In this document: one piece after another, positions 23,441 through 35,935 of the stretch
How the letters are laid out: every line of letters begins with the position of its first letter
How positions within the stretch are numbered: position 1 is the first letter of the stretch
Assembly: GCA_014155875.1 (NCBI GenBank)
Contig: JACEFZ010024504.1
Span: forward strand, 882,001 to 946,000
Source: Cepaea nemoralis
Taxonomy: Eukaryota; Mollusca; Gastropoda; Stylommatophora; Helicidae
DNA length: 64,000 nt
Reading direction: 5' to 3'
Notes under the pieces: generated by a model
What the model was told of the DNA's origin: nothing
The model's input: the letters and a program-made list of their open reading frames with translations, nothing else
The model's database searches: none
Position numbers and translations under genes: made by a program

Positions 23441-24655
23441 TATGTTGACTCCAATGGCCTCTGCTTATCTATGATATAAACATGAATGCAGTGGAGGCAA
23501 TAGACAGGAAGATCAACAGTCATGAGGAAGTATCTAGCAGTGCTGCCAGACTTCGCGCTGTACCTAGGAAGCTCCTGTGAAAGAGGAATTTAAAGTTAGA
23601 AAAGTCAGACTTGTGATGATGGTGTGCGAGTCCTCAGACCAAACTGGCCATGACTTCCAGCCTGCACTAAGAACAAGAAAAAAGTGGAAGGTTAACAACA
23701 CTATTGATTCTGCCCAGGAATCCCTGACAAAATAGAGAGTGATAGGATGTAAATACTCCAGCAAGAGCAAAGCCATGATTTCAGACAGGTTAATGTATGG
23801 TGGTGGTCAAGGTGTCAACCAGGGAACACAGAGACATTTGGTCCAAGAAATTTGTGAAGCAGAAACTGGCAAGAGAGTTCAAAGGGCCATACAACAGTTC
23901 TAACAGGGCCAGTTGGTGTCATGGGAAGTGGCCTTGCAAAAATTCCTGACCTGGAGTACACATGTAACTAAGTTTCATTGTCAGATTACTTTACGACGTA
24001 CAGTTATCAGTTATTATTCTGACCAAATGGGGAAAGTCTGATGAATCATGTCTCCTCTGTTGAGAGAAACACTCTTAAATACTTTGAGATGTACAGTAGC
24101 CCTTTACCAAACAATCATAGTGGAATGAAAGGGCTGAAAAGGCCTGGACAGTAAAGAAGTATGTTACTAAGGAACAACAGAAAGTGCTGGTCACAAAATG
24201 ATGATGAGGCCAAAGTAATGCATCAAGAAAATCACAGAACCAGTGACATATTCTAGACATGGCAGACCTTTGAGACTGATGTGTTGGATGAGAAAACCTG
24301 ACAGAAATTCTGACGCTGACATCAATGGATGACCAGAAGATGTGCACACCATCAAATATCAAACATCCAGGACTCAGAAGGAACCAAGCTGAGGACTGAC
24401 AAAGATAAAGAGCAGGAATTCCTTAGATGTGTCAATGATGGGTAAAAGTGATAGAAATTCTACCAAACACTAGAGAAAGTATTCACCAGAGTTTAATACA
24501 GGGCACAGTATGTGAAGACCTTGTATCTGAAGGAGTTGTAAAGTATATATTGCAAAGCAGTAAAAACACAGCCCTAGAACCTGATGACAACATGCCTACA
24601 TCAAGCAGCTGAGTATTTCAGAAATAAATGTTGTTGTATAGGAGGATATACGAGG
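23441..24655. other. Unassigned intronic sequence
   Basis: There are no clear motifs in the open frames. It may be the 5' part of the preceding LINE or other old repeat sequence; I cannot support either. Confidence 0.35.
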
Positions 24656-26752
24656 AGCGGCTGGCCGAGAGGCTGAAATGCCGGATTCTCTTTCAGGAGA
24701 CCCTGGTTCGAATCCTCAGTAAGATGTGCATTTTTTTCTGTCAGGGGCAAAAAAGAAAACTCTAACCTGCACAGTTCGTGGCGACTGCACTAGCCAGGCA
24801 GCATTAATTCCTCAGGCTCAAGCCCCCCCCCCCCCTCCCCCGCCCCATACACCGCAAGGTACTATATAGGCAGTAAATGACAGTATAGGATTGCAATGTT
24901 AGAGACAAACTTCCAAGGTATTGGAGGACTGGTTAGTTTTCAAATGCCACTGCAAAAATCTGGAAGATTTCATTCACAACTTAGCAGATACAGAATCACA
25001 ACTCTGTAGAATGTAGTTAATTTTGGGAGAAAATAGTGGCCAAACAGGCCAAAGACGGTGTTATGGGATAATGTTGGAACATTTGCGTGCAAAATTTGTA
25101 AGAAATGTTAAAGCATCTTTTGTGTTTGTTATTTTCTGATGTGGCAGTGATCTGACCATTGTTCACTTCATCAAAACATCTTATTTCATTGAACAAAACG
25201 AGGATTCTCTTTCAGGAGACCCTGGTTCGAATCCTCAGTAAGATGTGCATTTTTTTCTGTCAGGGGCAAAAAAGAAAACTCTAACCTGCACAGTTCGTGG
25301 CGACTGCACTAGCCAGGCAGCATTAATACCTCAGGCTCAAGCCCCCCCCCTCCCCCGCCCCATACACCGCAAGGTACTATATAGGCAATAAATGACAGTA
25401 TAGGATTGCAATGTTAGAGACAAACTTCCAAGGTATTGGAGGACTGGTTAGTTTTCAAATGCCACTGCAAAAATCTGGAAGATTTCATTCACAACTTAGC
25501 AGATACAGAATCACAACTCTGTAGAATGTAGTTAATTTTGGGAGAAAATACTGGCCAAACAGGCCAAAGACGGTGTTATGGGATAATGTTGGAACATTTG
25601 CGTGCAAAATTTGTAAGAAATGTTAAAGCATCTTTTGTGTTTGTTATTTTCTGATGTGGCAGTGATCTGACCATTGTTCACTTCATCAAAACATCTTATT
25701 TCATGGAACAAAACGAGGATTCTCTTTCAGGAGACCCTGGTTCGAATCCTCAGTAAGATGTGCATTTTTTTCTGTCAGGGGCAAAAAAGAAAACTCTAAC
25801 CTGCACAGTTCGTGGCGACTGCACTAGCCAGGCAGCATTAATACCTCAGGCTCAAGCCCCCCCCCTCCCCCGCCCCATACACCGCAAGGTACTATATAGG
25901 CAGTAAATGACAGTATAGGATTGCAATGTTAGAGACAAACTTCCAAGGTATTGGAGGACTGGTTAGTTTTCAAATGCCACTGCAAAAATCTGGAAGATTT
26001 CATTCACAACTTAGCAGATACAGAATCACAACTCTGTAGAATGCAGTTAATTTTGGGAGAAAATAGTGGCCAAACAGGCCAAAGACGGTGTTATGGGATA
26101 ATGTTGGAACATTTGCGTGCAAAATTTGTAAGAAATGTTAAAGCATCTTTTGTGTTTGTTATTTTCTGATGTGGCAGTGATCTGACCATTGTTCACTTCA
26201 TCAAAACATCTGATTTCATTGAACAAAACGAGGATTCTCTTTCAGGAGACCCTAGTTTGAATCCTCAGTAAGATGTGCATTTTTTTCTGTCAGGGGCAAA
26301 AAAAAAACTCTAACCTGCACAGTTCGTGGCGACTGCACTAGCCAGGCAGCATTAATACCTCAGGCTCAACCCCCCCCCCCCCCCCCCCCTCCCCCGCCCC
26401 ATACACCGCAAGGTACTATATAGGCAGTAAATGACAGTATAGGATTGCAATGTTAGAGACAAACTTCCAAGGTATTGGAGGACTGGTTAGTTTTCAAATG
26501 CCACTGCAAAAATCTGGAAGATTTCATTCACAACTTAGCAGATACAGAATCACAACTCTGTAGAATGTAGTTAATTTTGGGAGAAAATAGTGGCCAAGCA
26601 GGCCAAAGACGGTGTTATGGGATAATGTTGGAACATTTGCGTGCAAAATTTGTAAGAAATGTTAAAGCATCTTTTGTGTTTGTTATTTTCTGATGTGGCA
26701 GTGATCTGACCATTGTTCACTTCATCAAAACATCTTATTTCATTGAACAAAA
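24656..26752 (+). repeat. Four-copy tandem array of a SINE-derived unit, about 515 bp
   Basis: The array starts with a tRNA-like head at 24656-24720: A box TGGCCGAGAGG and a perfect B box GGTTCGAATCC. Four near-identical units follow, with the anchor ggattctctttcaggaga at 24683, 25202, 25717 and 26232 (spacing 519, 515, 515). Only the first unit has the A-box half; later units start in the anticodon arm at ggattctc. Each unit has a C-rich run of variable length, a 'tactatataggcagtaaatg' segment and ends 'cattgaacaaaacga'. The unit junctions are clean, so the array arose by tandem duplication rather than repeated insertion. Confidence 0.92.
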
Positions 26753-27034
26753 TGTATGCACACTAATTCTATTCATTTCTATCTGAATGTGCCCCAGCTT
26801 TACATTTCCTGTTAAGGTACTGACATTTGGTATTTCAATAATTATGTTTGTTATAACATTAAAACTGGTTGCATACAGTAACATCATCATTTTTTGTTGT
26901 TGTAATGTTGCATATCCCTTATAGCTGGTCTCCCTGGTCTAGAGTTTACACGACTTTCTACGCAATCCTGTATACTCTCATGAGTAACATGACATGTGCA
27001 AGAATTGGTAGCAGTTCTCTCTGCATCTGTAACT

Positions 27035-27250
27035 TATGGGGTATGTGAGCCGGTCGCTCAGAAAGCAATGGCAAACTACTAAGCGTAATCTTGCCAAGAA
27101 ATCAACAATCAACTGAAAGATGCTGTTGTTGGCAGCGATGTCCTGTAAAGGATATGCGGAAAAAAAAAATATCCCTTACAGGACATTGCAGTCAACACCA
27201 GCATTTTTCAGCTGCTGTTGATGTACTAGGCAAATTTTTACGTTCAGTAT
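27035..27250. mobile_element. Two S1 SINE fragments in opposite orientation
   Basis: 27035-27160 (plus) has AGAAAGCAATGGCAAACTAC and ends GATGTCCTGTAAAGGATATG. 27166-27250 (minus) mirrors its end with tcccttacaggacattgcag and aacaccagcattttt. The junction is an A-run at 27160-27170. Both lack a tRNA head. Together they make an imperfect hairpin of about 70 bp per arm. Confidence 0.7.
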
Positions 27251-27416
27251 AGATGGCAAAATCATAATAGAAAAAGATTAGATTTTATATGCGTGGTCAG
27301 TTTATGTGAAAGACATGATGATAACCAAGAAGAACAGTATGATATTCAAAATAATAATGAAGGACCATCAATTTTGAAGCTGGAAGTTCAGAATGCTCTT
27401 AACCATATGAAAACAT
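27245..27416 (+). mobile_element. RTE fragment duplicated at 27895-28063
   Basis: The stretch encodes DGKIIIEKD and NNNEGPSILKLEVQNALNH of the RTE RT N-terminal region. It is very similar to 27895-28063, including shared changes such as 'gaagaacagtat.atattcaaaataataatgaagg'. This suggests a local duplication later filled with other elements. Confidence 0.75.
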
Positions 27417-27429
27417 AATAATAGTTGAG

Positions 27430-27640
27430 TGTTATTGGTAGCAGAGAGGCTGTAGTAGTGCAGCGGCTAGCTTGCTTGCCTACCAGCTTTCAAGAAACAA
27501 ATTTACCTGGGCTTCTAGGTTGAAACAGCCTAAAATGAGTACCTGGACATGTTCTGGGAAGTAAATGTGGCTGGCATGATCCTGACACTTATCACCCATC
27601 AAGTACCAATTGATCTATACAAATATGGGGCAAGCACCAT
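27430..27640 (+). mobile_element. Possible second tRNA-derived SINE, degenerate
   Basis: An A-box-like TAGTGCAGCGGCTAGC (about 27460) and a B-box-like GGTTGAAACAGCC (about 27522) are spaced as in a tRNA head. A body with 'tggacatgttctgggaag' and 'cttatcacccatcaagtacc' follows. The boxes are imperfect and I have no second copy in the window. Confidence 0.4.
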
Positions 27641-27804
27641 ATACCAAATATGCAACTATTACTGTCTAGTCCTGACCCAATAGCCACTCTGCCAAGTGAA
27701 AACTGCACTCGAGCATGGCATGCTGGGCGGTGGTTGACAGACCACAATGTAGCAATCACAACCATCAAAAAATCTCGTTTGAAGTCAAACTTTTGCAACT
27801 AAGC

Positions 27805-29123
27805 GACAACAAACCAGAATACTAAATTAATGCACAAAAGAATTAATGACATCACTAAGAAAATAACACACACATCAACGGGTTGCCTAAACACCAAAGA
27901 TGGCAAAATCATAAAAGAAAAAGATCAGATTTTACATGCGTGGTAGGATTATGTGAAAGATCTTTATGATGATAACCAAGAAGAACAGTATCATATTCAA
28001 AATAATAATGAAGGACCACCAATTTTGAAGATGGAAGTTCAGAATGCTCTTAACCATATGTAACCTGGCAGGACTTGTGGGTACAGATAACATCACAATA
28101 GAAATGATCAATGCCTTAGAAGTATATGGAATAGACCAAGTCACCAGAGTGCAGAACGCAATATATGATAATGGGTTATACCTCCTGAATTATGTAATTC
28201 TATATTTATTGCAATCCCAAAGAAATCAGGAGTCTTGGAATGTGATCAACATCAAACATTTAGTATAATGAGCCATATCATGAAGATTTTGCTGAGAATA
28301 ATCATACAAAGAGTTAGGAAGAAAATACAAAGCGAAATAGGAGAAGAAAAATGTGGGTTTGTAGAAGGCAAGGGTACAGTAAATGCTGTGTATATACTGA
28401 GAACAGTAATTGAACGTTCCATAGAAGTAAACAAAGAACCTGCTTTATTGACTACACAAAGGCTTTCAATAAAGTGAGACATGTCGACATGATAAGGATG
28501 CTTAAAGATCTACAAATTGTGGAAAATACCTTGGACTTGTAAAAAACATATATTGGAAACAACAAGCTGCCATCAGAATTGATAACGATGTACGTCAATA
28601 TCAGCCTATTAAAAGAGGTGTGAGACAGGGATGTGTAATGTCTCAGAATCTTTTGTCCCTGTACAGTGAAAATATTTTCAGAAATATAGAAGATATAGAA
28701 GGAATCAACATTGGGGGATGATACATCAATAACATTAGATATGCAGATGATAGTCTTGACTGCAGACAATGAACAGGACCTGCAACACAGTGAAAAACTA
28801 GGGTTAGAACTGAATAGTAAGAAGACAGATTATGGTCGTCATTGGGAAGAAGGAAATACCACAATGTGATATACGAGTAAATGGGCATATTCTTAAGTTA
28901 AGCAAGTGAATCGGTACAGTTATCTCGGAACAGTCATAACATCTGATGGGAGATGCCTTGAAGAGATTAGAACAAGAATTGTCATTGCAAAGGTGGCCTT
29001 TTGCAAGATGAAAAACATACTGATCAATAAAAAGATATAAATTGAAACGAGAAAAATATTGTTGAAGTGCTACATAGAACCTGTACTTTTGTATGGATGT
29101 GTAGCGTGGACAATGAGCAGTCT
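27805..29123 (+). mobile_element. RTE fragment, plus-strand arm of an inverted pair
   Basis: Broken frames encode the RTE from NTKLMHKRI through KIIKEKDQILHAW, FIAIPKKS-like sequence, IMSHIMKILLRIIIQRVRKK, CGFVEGKGTVNAVYILRTVI, the RQGCVMS motif and NYLGT-type sequence to ACVAWTMSS-like sequence. The copy ends abruptly at about 29123, inside the C-terminal coding region with no tail. It abuts the minus-strand copy that begins there. Stops and frameshifts are frequent. Confidence 0.85.
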
Positions 29124-32100
29124 CTAATCAGTTTACGATCTTCATTTGTTTCTTGAAGAACTTGTTCATTGGTCTTTCTGGTTGGTATTCTTTGCATTTT
29201 CCTCAGAAACCACATTTCTACAGCCATCAGATGTTTTTCAGCCTGACTGCTCATTGTCCAAGCTTCACATCCATAGAAAAGTACAGGTTCTATGTAGCAT
29301 CTCAACACTCTTTTTCTCATTTCAATTGACATCTTTCTATTGGTCAGTATGTTTTCCATCTTGCTAAAGGCTACTTTTGCTATGGTGATTCTTATTCTAA
29401 TCTCTTCAAGGCATCTCCCATCAGATGTTATTACTGTTCCGAGATAATTGTACCTATTCACTTGTTGAAGAATATTCCCATTTACTTGTATATTACATTG
29501 TGGTATTTCGTTCTTGCTAGTGACGACCATAATCTGTGTCTTTTTACAATTTAATTGTAACCCTAGTTGTTCACTGTGCATAACAACCGCATCTACTAAA
29601 TTTTGCAAGTCCTGTTCATTGTCTGCAATCAAGACTGTATCATCTGCATTCTAATGTTATTGATGCATCGTCCCCCAATGTTGATTCATTCCATATCTTC
29701 AATATTTCTGAAAATACTTTCACTGTACAGGGAAAACAGATCTGGAGACATTACACATCCCTGTTTCACACCTCTCTTAATAGGCTGATATTGGCTTACT
29801 TCATTATCAACTCTTATGGCAGCTTGTTGTTTCCAATATATGTTTTTTACAAGTCTAAGGTCTTTTCCATCAATCTGTAGATCCTCAAGCATCCTTATCA
29901 TGTTGACATGTCTCACTTTATCAAAAGTCTTTGTGTAGTTAATAAAGCAAAGGTGTAGATCTTTGTTTACTTCTATAGAACATTTGATTACGGTTCTCAG
30001 TATATACACAGCATTTACTGTACCCTTGCCTTCTACAAACCCACATTGTTCTTCTCCTATTTCAGGTTGTATTTTCCTCCTAACTCTTTGCATGATAATT
30101 CTTAGCAAAATCTTCGTGATGTGACTCATTATACTAATTGTTCGATGTTGATCACATTCCAAGGCTCCTGATTTCTTTGGGATTGCAATAAATACAGAAT
30201 TACATAACTCCTGAGGTATATTTTCAGTATCATATATTGTATTAAGCAGACTGGTAACTGTATCTATTCCATATTCTTCTAAAGCATTAAACATTTCTGT
30301 TGTGACGCTGTCTGATTGATTGATTGATTGATTTAGGAACCGACATCACAGCATTCAGGACATTCCCATAAGTGCTCCGTCCCCATCCTCAGCAGCCAGC
30401 GAAGAGTTCCAACACTAATAGTTCCAGTAGCAATCTGATTATATGTCTGAACCGGGGGTCAAGCCAGATTTCATATGCTTAAGAGCATTCTGAACCTCCA
30501 TCTTCAAAATTGCCGGTCCTTCATTATTATTTTGAACATACTGTTCATCTCTGTTATCGTCATAAAGGTCTTTCACGTAATCTGACCATACATGTAAGAT
30601 CTGATCTTTTTCTATTATGACTCTTCCATCTTTTGTCTTTAGGCAGCCTGCTGATGTACGTGTTCTTTGATTAGTAAGCTCCTGAATTCTTTTGTGCATT
30701 AGTTTCGCATTTTTACTGTTGTGTTGTTTTTCAATTTCTCTGCAATTTTTCTCAAGCCATGTTTCTTTTGCCTCCTTACATAAGGTTCTGACTTTTCTGT
30801 GAATTTCTTCATATTTGGCAGGATTATTTTTGTTCTGTCTTCTTGTTTCCATTAGTTGTAAAATTTCTTCAGTCATCCATGTCTTACGGCCCATTTTCTT
30901 TACCTTTGGAATAGTTTTTTCTGCTGCATAACTGATTGAATTCTTCAGCATTTCCCATTGATCATCTACATCTTGAAATAGGATCTCTAGATCAGACAAT
31001 AAATCAAATTTGTTCTTTACTTCTAAGTTAAAATTATCTTGTATTTCTTTTGTCAGTTTTCAATTTGCACAAGTCATATTTAGGGTTTCCTGCTGTATAC
31101 TTGACTTTCTTTAACTTTACCCTCAATGTGCCTGTAATTAATCTGTGATCACTGTAACAGTCTGCATTTGGAACTGTTTTTACGACTGTTAACGCATTTC
31201 GAAACCTTCTGCTAATCAGGATGTAATCTATCTGGTTTTTAATCTTGCTGTCTGGACTCCTCCATGTCCACAATCTTCTAGGATGCTGTTTAAACCAGGT
31301 GTTTCCTACAACCATTTCTTGTTCTTTTGCCCATTCTACAAGTCTGTATCCTCTTTCATTTCTCTCTCCCAAACCATGGTTGCCTACACTGCATCCATCG
31401 CTTTGCTTTCCTATTTTTGCGTTGAAATCACCCATTATGATATTTATTTCTGATTTTATACAGTTCTTCAAAGCAGACTCCATGTCATTATAAAATTCCT
31501 CTATACTTTCTTCACTGCATTCACTTGTTGGGGCATATACTTGAATGACATTTATTTTAAAAGGTCTTCCTTTTAATTTTACTAATAGAACTCTGTCTGA
31601 CACAGCCCGATATCCTTTGACAGAATTTGATGTTTGCTTATCTAATTGCTACACCTCTTTGTTGTTCTTCTCCCCCAGAGTAAATAATCTTACAATCCTC
31701 TCCTGTCCTTATCCCTGCTCCTTTCCATCTCGTTTCCGATATTCCTAATATGTTAATCTTCTCTCTCTCCATTTCTTTTTTGATGTTTTCTAATTTTCTG
31801 CATTCATTGTTCTAACATTCCAAGTTCCTACTTTCAATGATATTAATCTTTTGCACCTAGTAGCCTGTTGACGGTCTGGAGTCACCTGGTGCACATGACT
31901 ATCCCTACCGGGCGAGGCTGCTATTATGGAGCACCCATTTACGCCATTTCTCTGATTATCGATGAGTCCACACAACATGATTTTCTTGGCATTTGTAAAG
32001 AAGGTAGTTTGCTATTTCTTTCCTTCCTAGCAGTGACCATACTGGTCAGTGACCGTAGCCATTGTCTCCTCAAAAAAAGAGATCCTCTGCCTACCGCCGT

Positions 32101-32330
32101 GAAGGTGGAAACCATAACCTACAACTATCTGTCGGCTGCTCTCCATCTTCATCCACCACCTGCACCCATGGCTTCACGTAACCCTGATCGGGAAGGGGGG
32201 GGGCTAAAAGGGTACTCCACCTTGCCCAAGGGTGTCCCGTAGGCTAGCGGGGGGAAGGAGGCGCCTTATTTCTCCTTTGATAGGGGATACCCCTACCCCG
32301 CTACCCCTAAATAAAGGACAAAAATGAAGA
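29124..32330 (-). mobile_element. RTE copy with long 5' leader, minus strand
   Basis: The element is 3'-truncated at 29124 (in NEDRKLIRD) and extends 5' to a GC-rich leader near 32200-32330. Frames on the minus strand: endonuclease 31034-31603 with IQVYAPTSECSEES, IIMGDFNAKIG, QIDYILISRRF and an intact ADCYSDHRLITG; RT pieces at 30439-30999, 29686-30294 (FINYTKTFDKVRH, RQGC-equivalent KQGCVMSPDLF) and 29024-29632 (SEQLGLQLNCKKTQIM, NYLGTVITSDGRCL). Leader features include ggggtagcggggtaggggta and a poly-G run at 32194-32202. A separate LINE piece is nested at 30315-30449. Confidence 0.87.
30315..30449 (-). mobile_element. RNase H LINE 3' fragment nested in RTE
   Basis: It starts with the (TGAT)n tail and AGGAACCGACATCACAGCAT (plus-strand view), nearly the same as 22386-22520, and stops at 'atatgtctg'. 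The RTE reads through when it is removed. Flanks share tgtctg (30309-30314 and 30444-30449), part of which is microhomology with the LINE. The insertion is an extreme 5' truncation of about 130 bp. Confidence 0.85.
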
Positions 32331-32639
32331 ACAGTATATATTAGCCGGTACTGCATTAAGTAAACAGTTTCTGATTTAGAAAGCCAAGTGTTTAAATATG
32401 ACACAAGAAAAGGAAACATTAGTTAGCCTAATTCTGACACAGTACACGGTTAGAGAAATTTGATGATCTTGTGATTTGTTTTCCAGGTAAGATGTATTAT
32501 CATTGTCATTTGTTATTTCCTGTGTAAGCAGCTATGACTTTTTGCTCAATTACCTTGAGTTTATGAATTTTCTTTGTGGTCATTCAGCCAGACTCACGAG
32601 ATTACTTGTACATGTTCAGTTCTATATCCAGTTTGCCTG
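32331..32639. other. Unassigned
   Basis: AT-rich sequence with no recognised feature. Confidence 0.4.
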
Positions 32640-32880
32640 CACTGTGGTTGAGAGGAAATTGTGTTTCACAATTCTCCGACACAGTGAGTCGAGGGTTCAA
32701 AATCAGATGCAGACGATTTGGAAGCAAACTGCCTTGCATTTATTTCAATGGTATGAGCATCAATAATTCAGAAAGCAATGGCAAATTTCCATAAATTTTT
32801 CTAGTAAATAACAAACAGCCCAAAATGCTGGGATTGATTAAGACGCCCTGTAAAGGACATACAACTAACTTAACATCCAA
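32640..32880 (+). mobile_element. S1 SINE, decayed
   Basis: It has a degenerate tRNA head with B box GGGTTCAAAAT (about 32693), then TCAGAAAGCAATGGCAAAT and GCCCTGTAAAGGACATACAAC. These are the same body and tail blocks as the S1 copies at 21675 and 27035. Confidence 0.65.
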
Positions 32881-33553
32881 CTTACTCCTATGATAACTTT
32901 ACCCACTCAAGTATTGGTACATTCTCTGGTTTTCATGATGTTTACAATAAAAATAAAATCCCACGGTGAATATTATTTTATTTAACCTTGTGATTTGCCT
33001 ACAAATAAGGAAACTATTCCGTAGGACTGGAAAGTTTATTGCTAACAAATATTGTTTGGCAACATTAACCAGAGTGTGTACATATACTTGCATGTAAAAG
33101 CACTTTTGCAGTATTACTCTGCTTTCATTGCGAAAGACAGAAGATGTATAGTCTGTTTACTTTTGTCTGCCCCAATATAAAATTCCATATCTCAGTAACC
33201 AACTGAGGGAAAATTATGAGATTTAGCATATAACCTTATCATTATGTCCACCCAACAAACAATGTTTTGTTCTGGAGATTGTACAGAAGATTTCAATGTT
33301 TGTTTATATGCGGCATATAATTTACGGGTCAGAGATTAAGTCCATAATTTTAAATGTATTACACCTTCACCCAGACACATCCGCGCTTTTTTCAAAATTT
33401 TCTCAGTGGTTCACGTTATGGCACTAACTGCACGCAGTTAAATGGGATTGTTCAGAGGTGTCATCAATGTGGGTTCTTTCATGAAACGTGATTATATAAA
33501 TAAATATATAAATAAATCTTACCATTAATATAATATTAATAGCTAATATTTGA
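32881..33553. other. Unassigned; possible left end of the DDE transposon
   Basis: AT-rich, no gene. If the transposase at 33554 retained its element, a terminal inverted repeat should lie here. I could not find a pair that I trust. Confidence 0.35.
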
Positions 33554-34850
33554 ATGTGTGAATACTGTTCAATGGGACTGAATGTGAAATTTTGTACACT
33601 TCAAAGCATCACTATGAAGTTGTACACATATTTTTGTCAAGAAGCTGATCGCAGGAACCTGTTTCATACTGTTACAAATCCCGAAAAAAGAACAGTGCAT
33701 GCATTGGGTTTGAGTAAACGGTCATTTCGTCGATGGGTGCAAGAATCTGGAATGAAACCAACACGCGATAAGCAAACGGTAGGTAGAAATGCAATTGTAG
33801 ACAGCTTTGACAAGGATGTCATAAGGCGGGCTATTATAAAAATGCTGGATGCCAAAGAAACAGTGACTGTAAGAAAACTTAGGGTTTGGTTGAGAAAGAA
33901 CAATAACATAGAGCTATCCAAAACAACTTTGTGGAAAATTATAAGGACATTAGGCTTCACTTTTAGAAAGTACAAGGGAGGTAGAAATATCCTTTGCGAG
34001 CAACCGCATTTAGGAGCCATGAGAAGCAGATACCTACGTGAAATAAGGGAAATGCGCAAAGAAAATTATGACATAGTGTATTTGGATGAGACGTGGATCA
34101 ATGCGCACCATCACAAGTGAAAAGAATGGCAATCAGTGGATGGAAAGATAAAGCGATATGTGCCCAGTAGTAAAGGACAGCGTTTGGTCATAGCCTATGC
34201 TGGTAGTACTCATAATGGCTTACTACAGAATGCTAGACTCGTGTTTGTATCAATACATGCAGACACAAGGGATTATCATAATGAGATGAATGGTAATGTA
34301 TTTAGAGATTGGCTCGAGAATACAGTACTTCCATCCCTTGATAGACCGTTTTGTCTAATCATGGACAATGCATCATATCACAATGTTGTTGCCCAAGAAG
34401 ACAAAATACCTACGACATCGAGCACGAAGGAAGCAATAAAGATATGGCTCCGAAGGGAAAACATACCATTTCCAGAAACATATTTCAAGCTACAGTTGTT
34501 GTCCCTTGTAAAACAGACGTAAAAAAGCAAGAAATATCAAATCGACAAGTTGATAGAAGAGCATGGCCATAGGTGCTTGGGACTTCCACCGTACCATTCT
34601 CATTTAAACCCTATAGAACTTGTGTGGGCTAAAATTAAAGGACAGGTGGCAGCTGACAATAGTACATTTCAAATTGTCTGACGTCAAGATACTAACCCAG
34701 TCCGCGCTATTAAATACTGATAAAAGTTACTGGAAAAAATGTGAGGACCATGTGTTGAAAGAGGAAGAGGACTATTGGAGAAAGGATGGATTGAATTTTA
34801 TGCAACCGAGAGCAGTCATCAACCTACTGGAATCGTCGGACACAGATTAA
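33554..34850 (+). pseudogene. IS630/Tc1-mariner superfamily transposase, broken
   Basis: The first frame (to 34118) has a helix-turn-helix-like N-terminus (ALGLSKRSFRRWVQESG), a second DNA-binding-like block (LSKTTLWKIIRTLGFTFRK) and the first catalytic Asp in YDIVYLDETWINAHHHK. A TGA at 34118-34120 interrupts it. The second frame (34136-34522) has RPFCLIMDNASYHN with the second Asp. In a third frame at about 34570-34640 comes HRCLGLPPYHSHLNPIELVW with the final Glu. The C-terminus, YWKKCEDHVLKEEEDYW to LLESSDTD, ends at TAA 34848. One nonsense and at least two frameshifts inactivate it. Cut-and-paste enzymes of this type act in the nucleus on terminal inverted repeats. Confidence 0.87.
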
Positions 34851-34875
34851 GGTCTGGGCAGATCGCAGACCTTAA
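34847..34875. repeat. Perfect 10-bp inverted repeat over the transposase stop
   Basis: TTAAGGTCTG (34847-34856) and CAGACCTTAA (34866-34875) are exact complements around a 9-base loop. The transposase stop codon TAA lies in the left arm. It could form an RNA hairpin. Confidence 0.9.
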
Positions 34876-35684
34876 TCCATGCGCACACTTACTGGGATAT
34901 TTTGCTCCAACTATTCAGACGAATTGCAGGCCCTAAACATTACAGCATCAGTACAATGTCAACGGCAACAGTTTGAATTCCACAGTGATGAATTTTCAAT
35001 TCCGCAAGCCCTCAGCGGTGACAAACAACTGGTATTTAAAAAGAAACACTAAATGCATTGAATACCAACAGAAGAGTAATATTGCGGTGGAAACTGACAT
35101 ATTGTGGCATAACAAGAAACGTGAGAGCAAACACGTTGTCAAATTGGGGGACAACACACGTACATATGAATCAATTTATAAACTTCAATGAAAAGAGGAC
35201 CAACATCTTGGTCGTTAAGAAGAAAGCCCACTATAGAGACACTGACAACTATTTTCATAGTGCAAAACAGGTAATCATGTTCCGTCTCTGAACGGTAAAC
35301 AGCAGAGTAGACAATCTTTCACAAAGACTCACAGCGGGTCCGTCACCCATGTGCACGTGTGAACAAACTACACAGACAGCTGAACAGATTCTTAAAAATT
35401 GACACATGATGACTAAATTGCGGTATCATTTCTGGTCACTCCATATGCACATTAACGCACAGCTATTTGGAAGCTATCACGAACTCAATATAAAAAGCTA
35501 AATGCATCCTGGTAACATGACTCCTTGTGTACACATTATTAACCAGCAGCTGAAGAAACAAGAAGGAAATGAAAAATAAGGTAAGAAATATATTCCTTCT
35601 ACTTTCCTGTCAATTTACACATTATTTACCCCATGCCTCTGTAAATTCTCTGTCTTTACTAATATTACACATAGCACCCCTCTC
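34876..35684. other. Unassigned
   Basis: Frames here are short and motif-free. It probably includes the right flank of the DDE transposon. Confidence 0.35.
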
Positions 35685-35935
35685 GGGAGTCTCTGTGGTG
35701 AAGTGGTCAAGCCGTCTGACTCGGGCTCAGAAGGTTGTATGTTCGATTCCGGGCTGCGTCCTTCATTTCACGAGTGCATTTTTTCGGAGACTCCCAAGGG
35801 TCGTCACTGGAGCTACGGATTTTGTGCTTTGTGTGACGCTTTCCGTGCTGCAGAAAGAGAGTCAGCCATATGGGATAAAAACCCAGGTGCAATGCAGTCG
35901 ACCCTGTCAACGTTTAAGTGACTTTTTTTTTATTG
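35685..35935 (+). mobile_element. tRNA-derived SINE (family S2)
   Basis: A tRNA-like head spans 35690-35755. It has an A-box-like TGGTGAAGTGGTCAAGC, an anticodon-arm-like perfect 5-bp stem TCTGA/TCAGA around CTCGGGC, and a B box TGTTCGATTCC. A body of about 180 bp follows and ends in a T-run at about 35925-35932, which could serve as a Pol III terminator. The T-arm stem is not well paired, so it is a SINE head rather than a working tRNA. Confidence 0.72.

Noticed and set aside
34135..34522. Separate second gene for the MDGKIKRYVPSSKG frame
   Set aside because: It is the continuation of the transposase after a nonsense codon at 34118; the catalytic blocks are split between the two frames.
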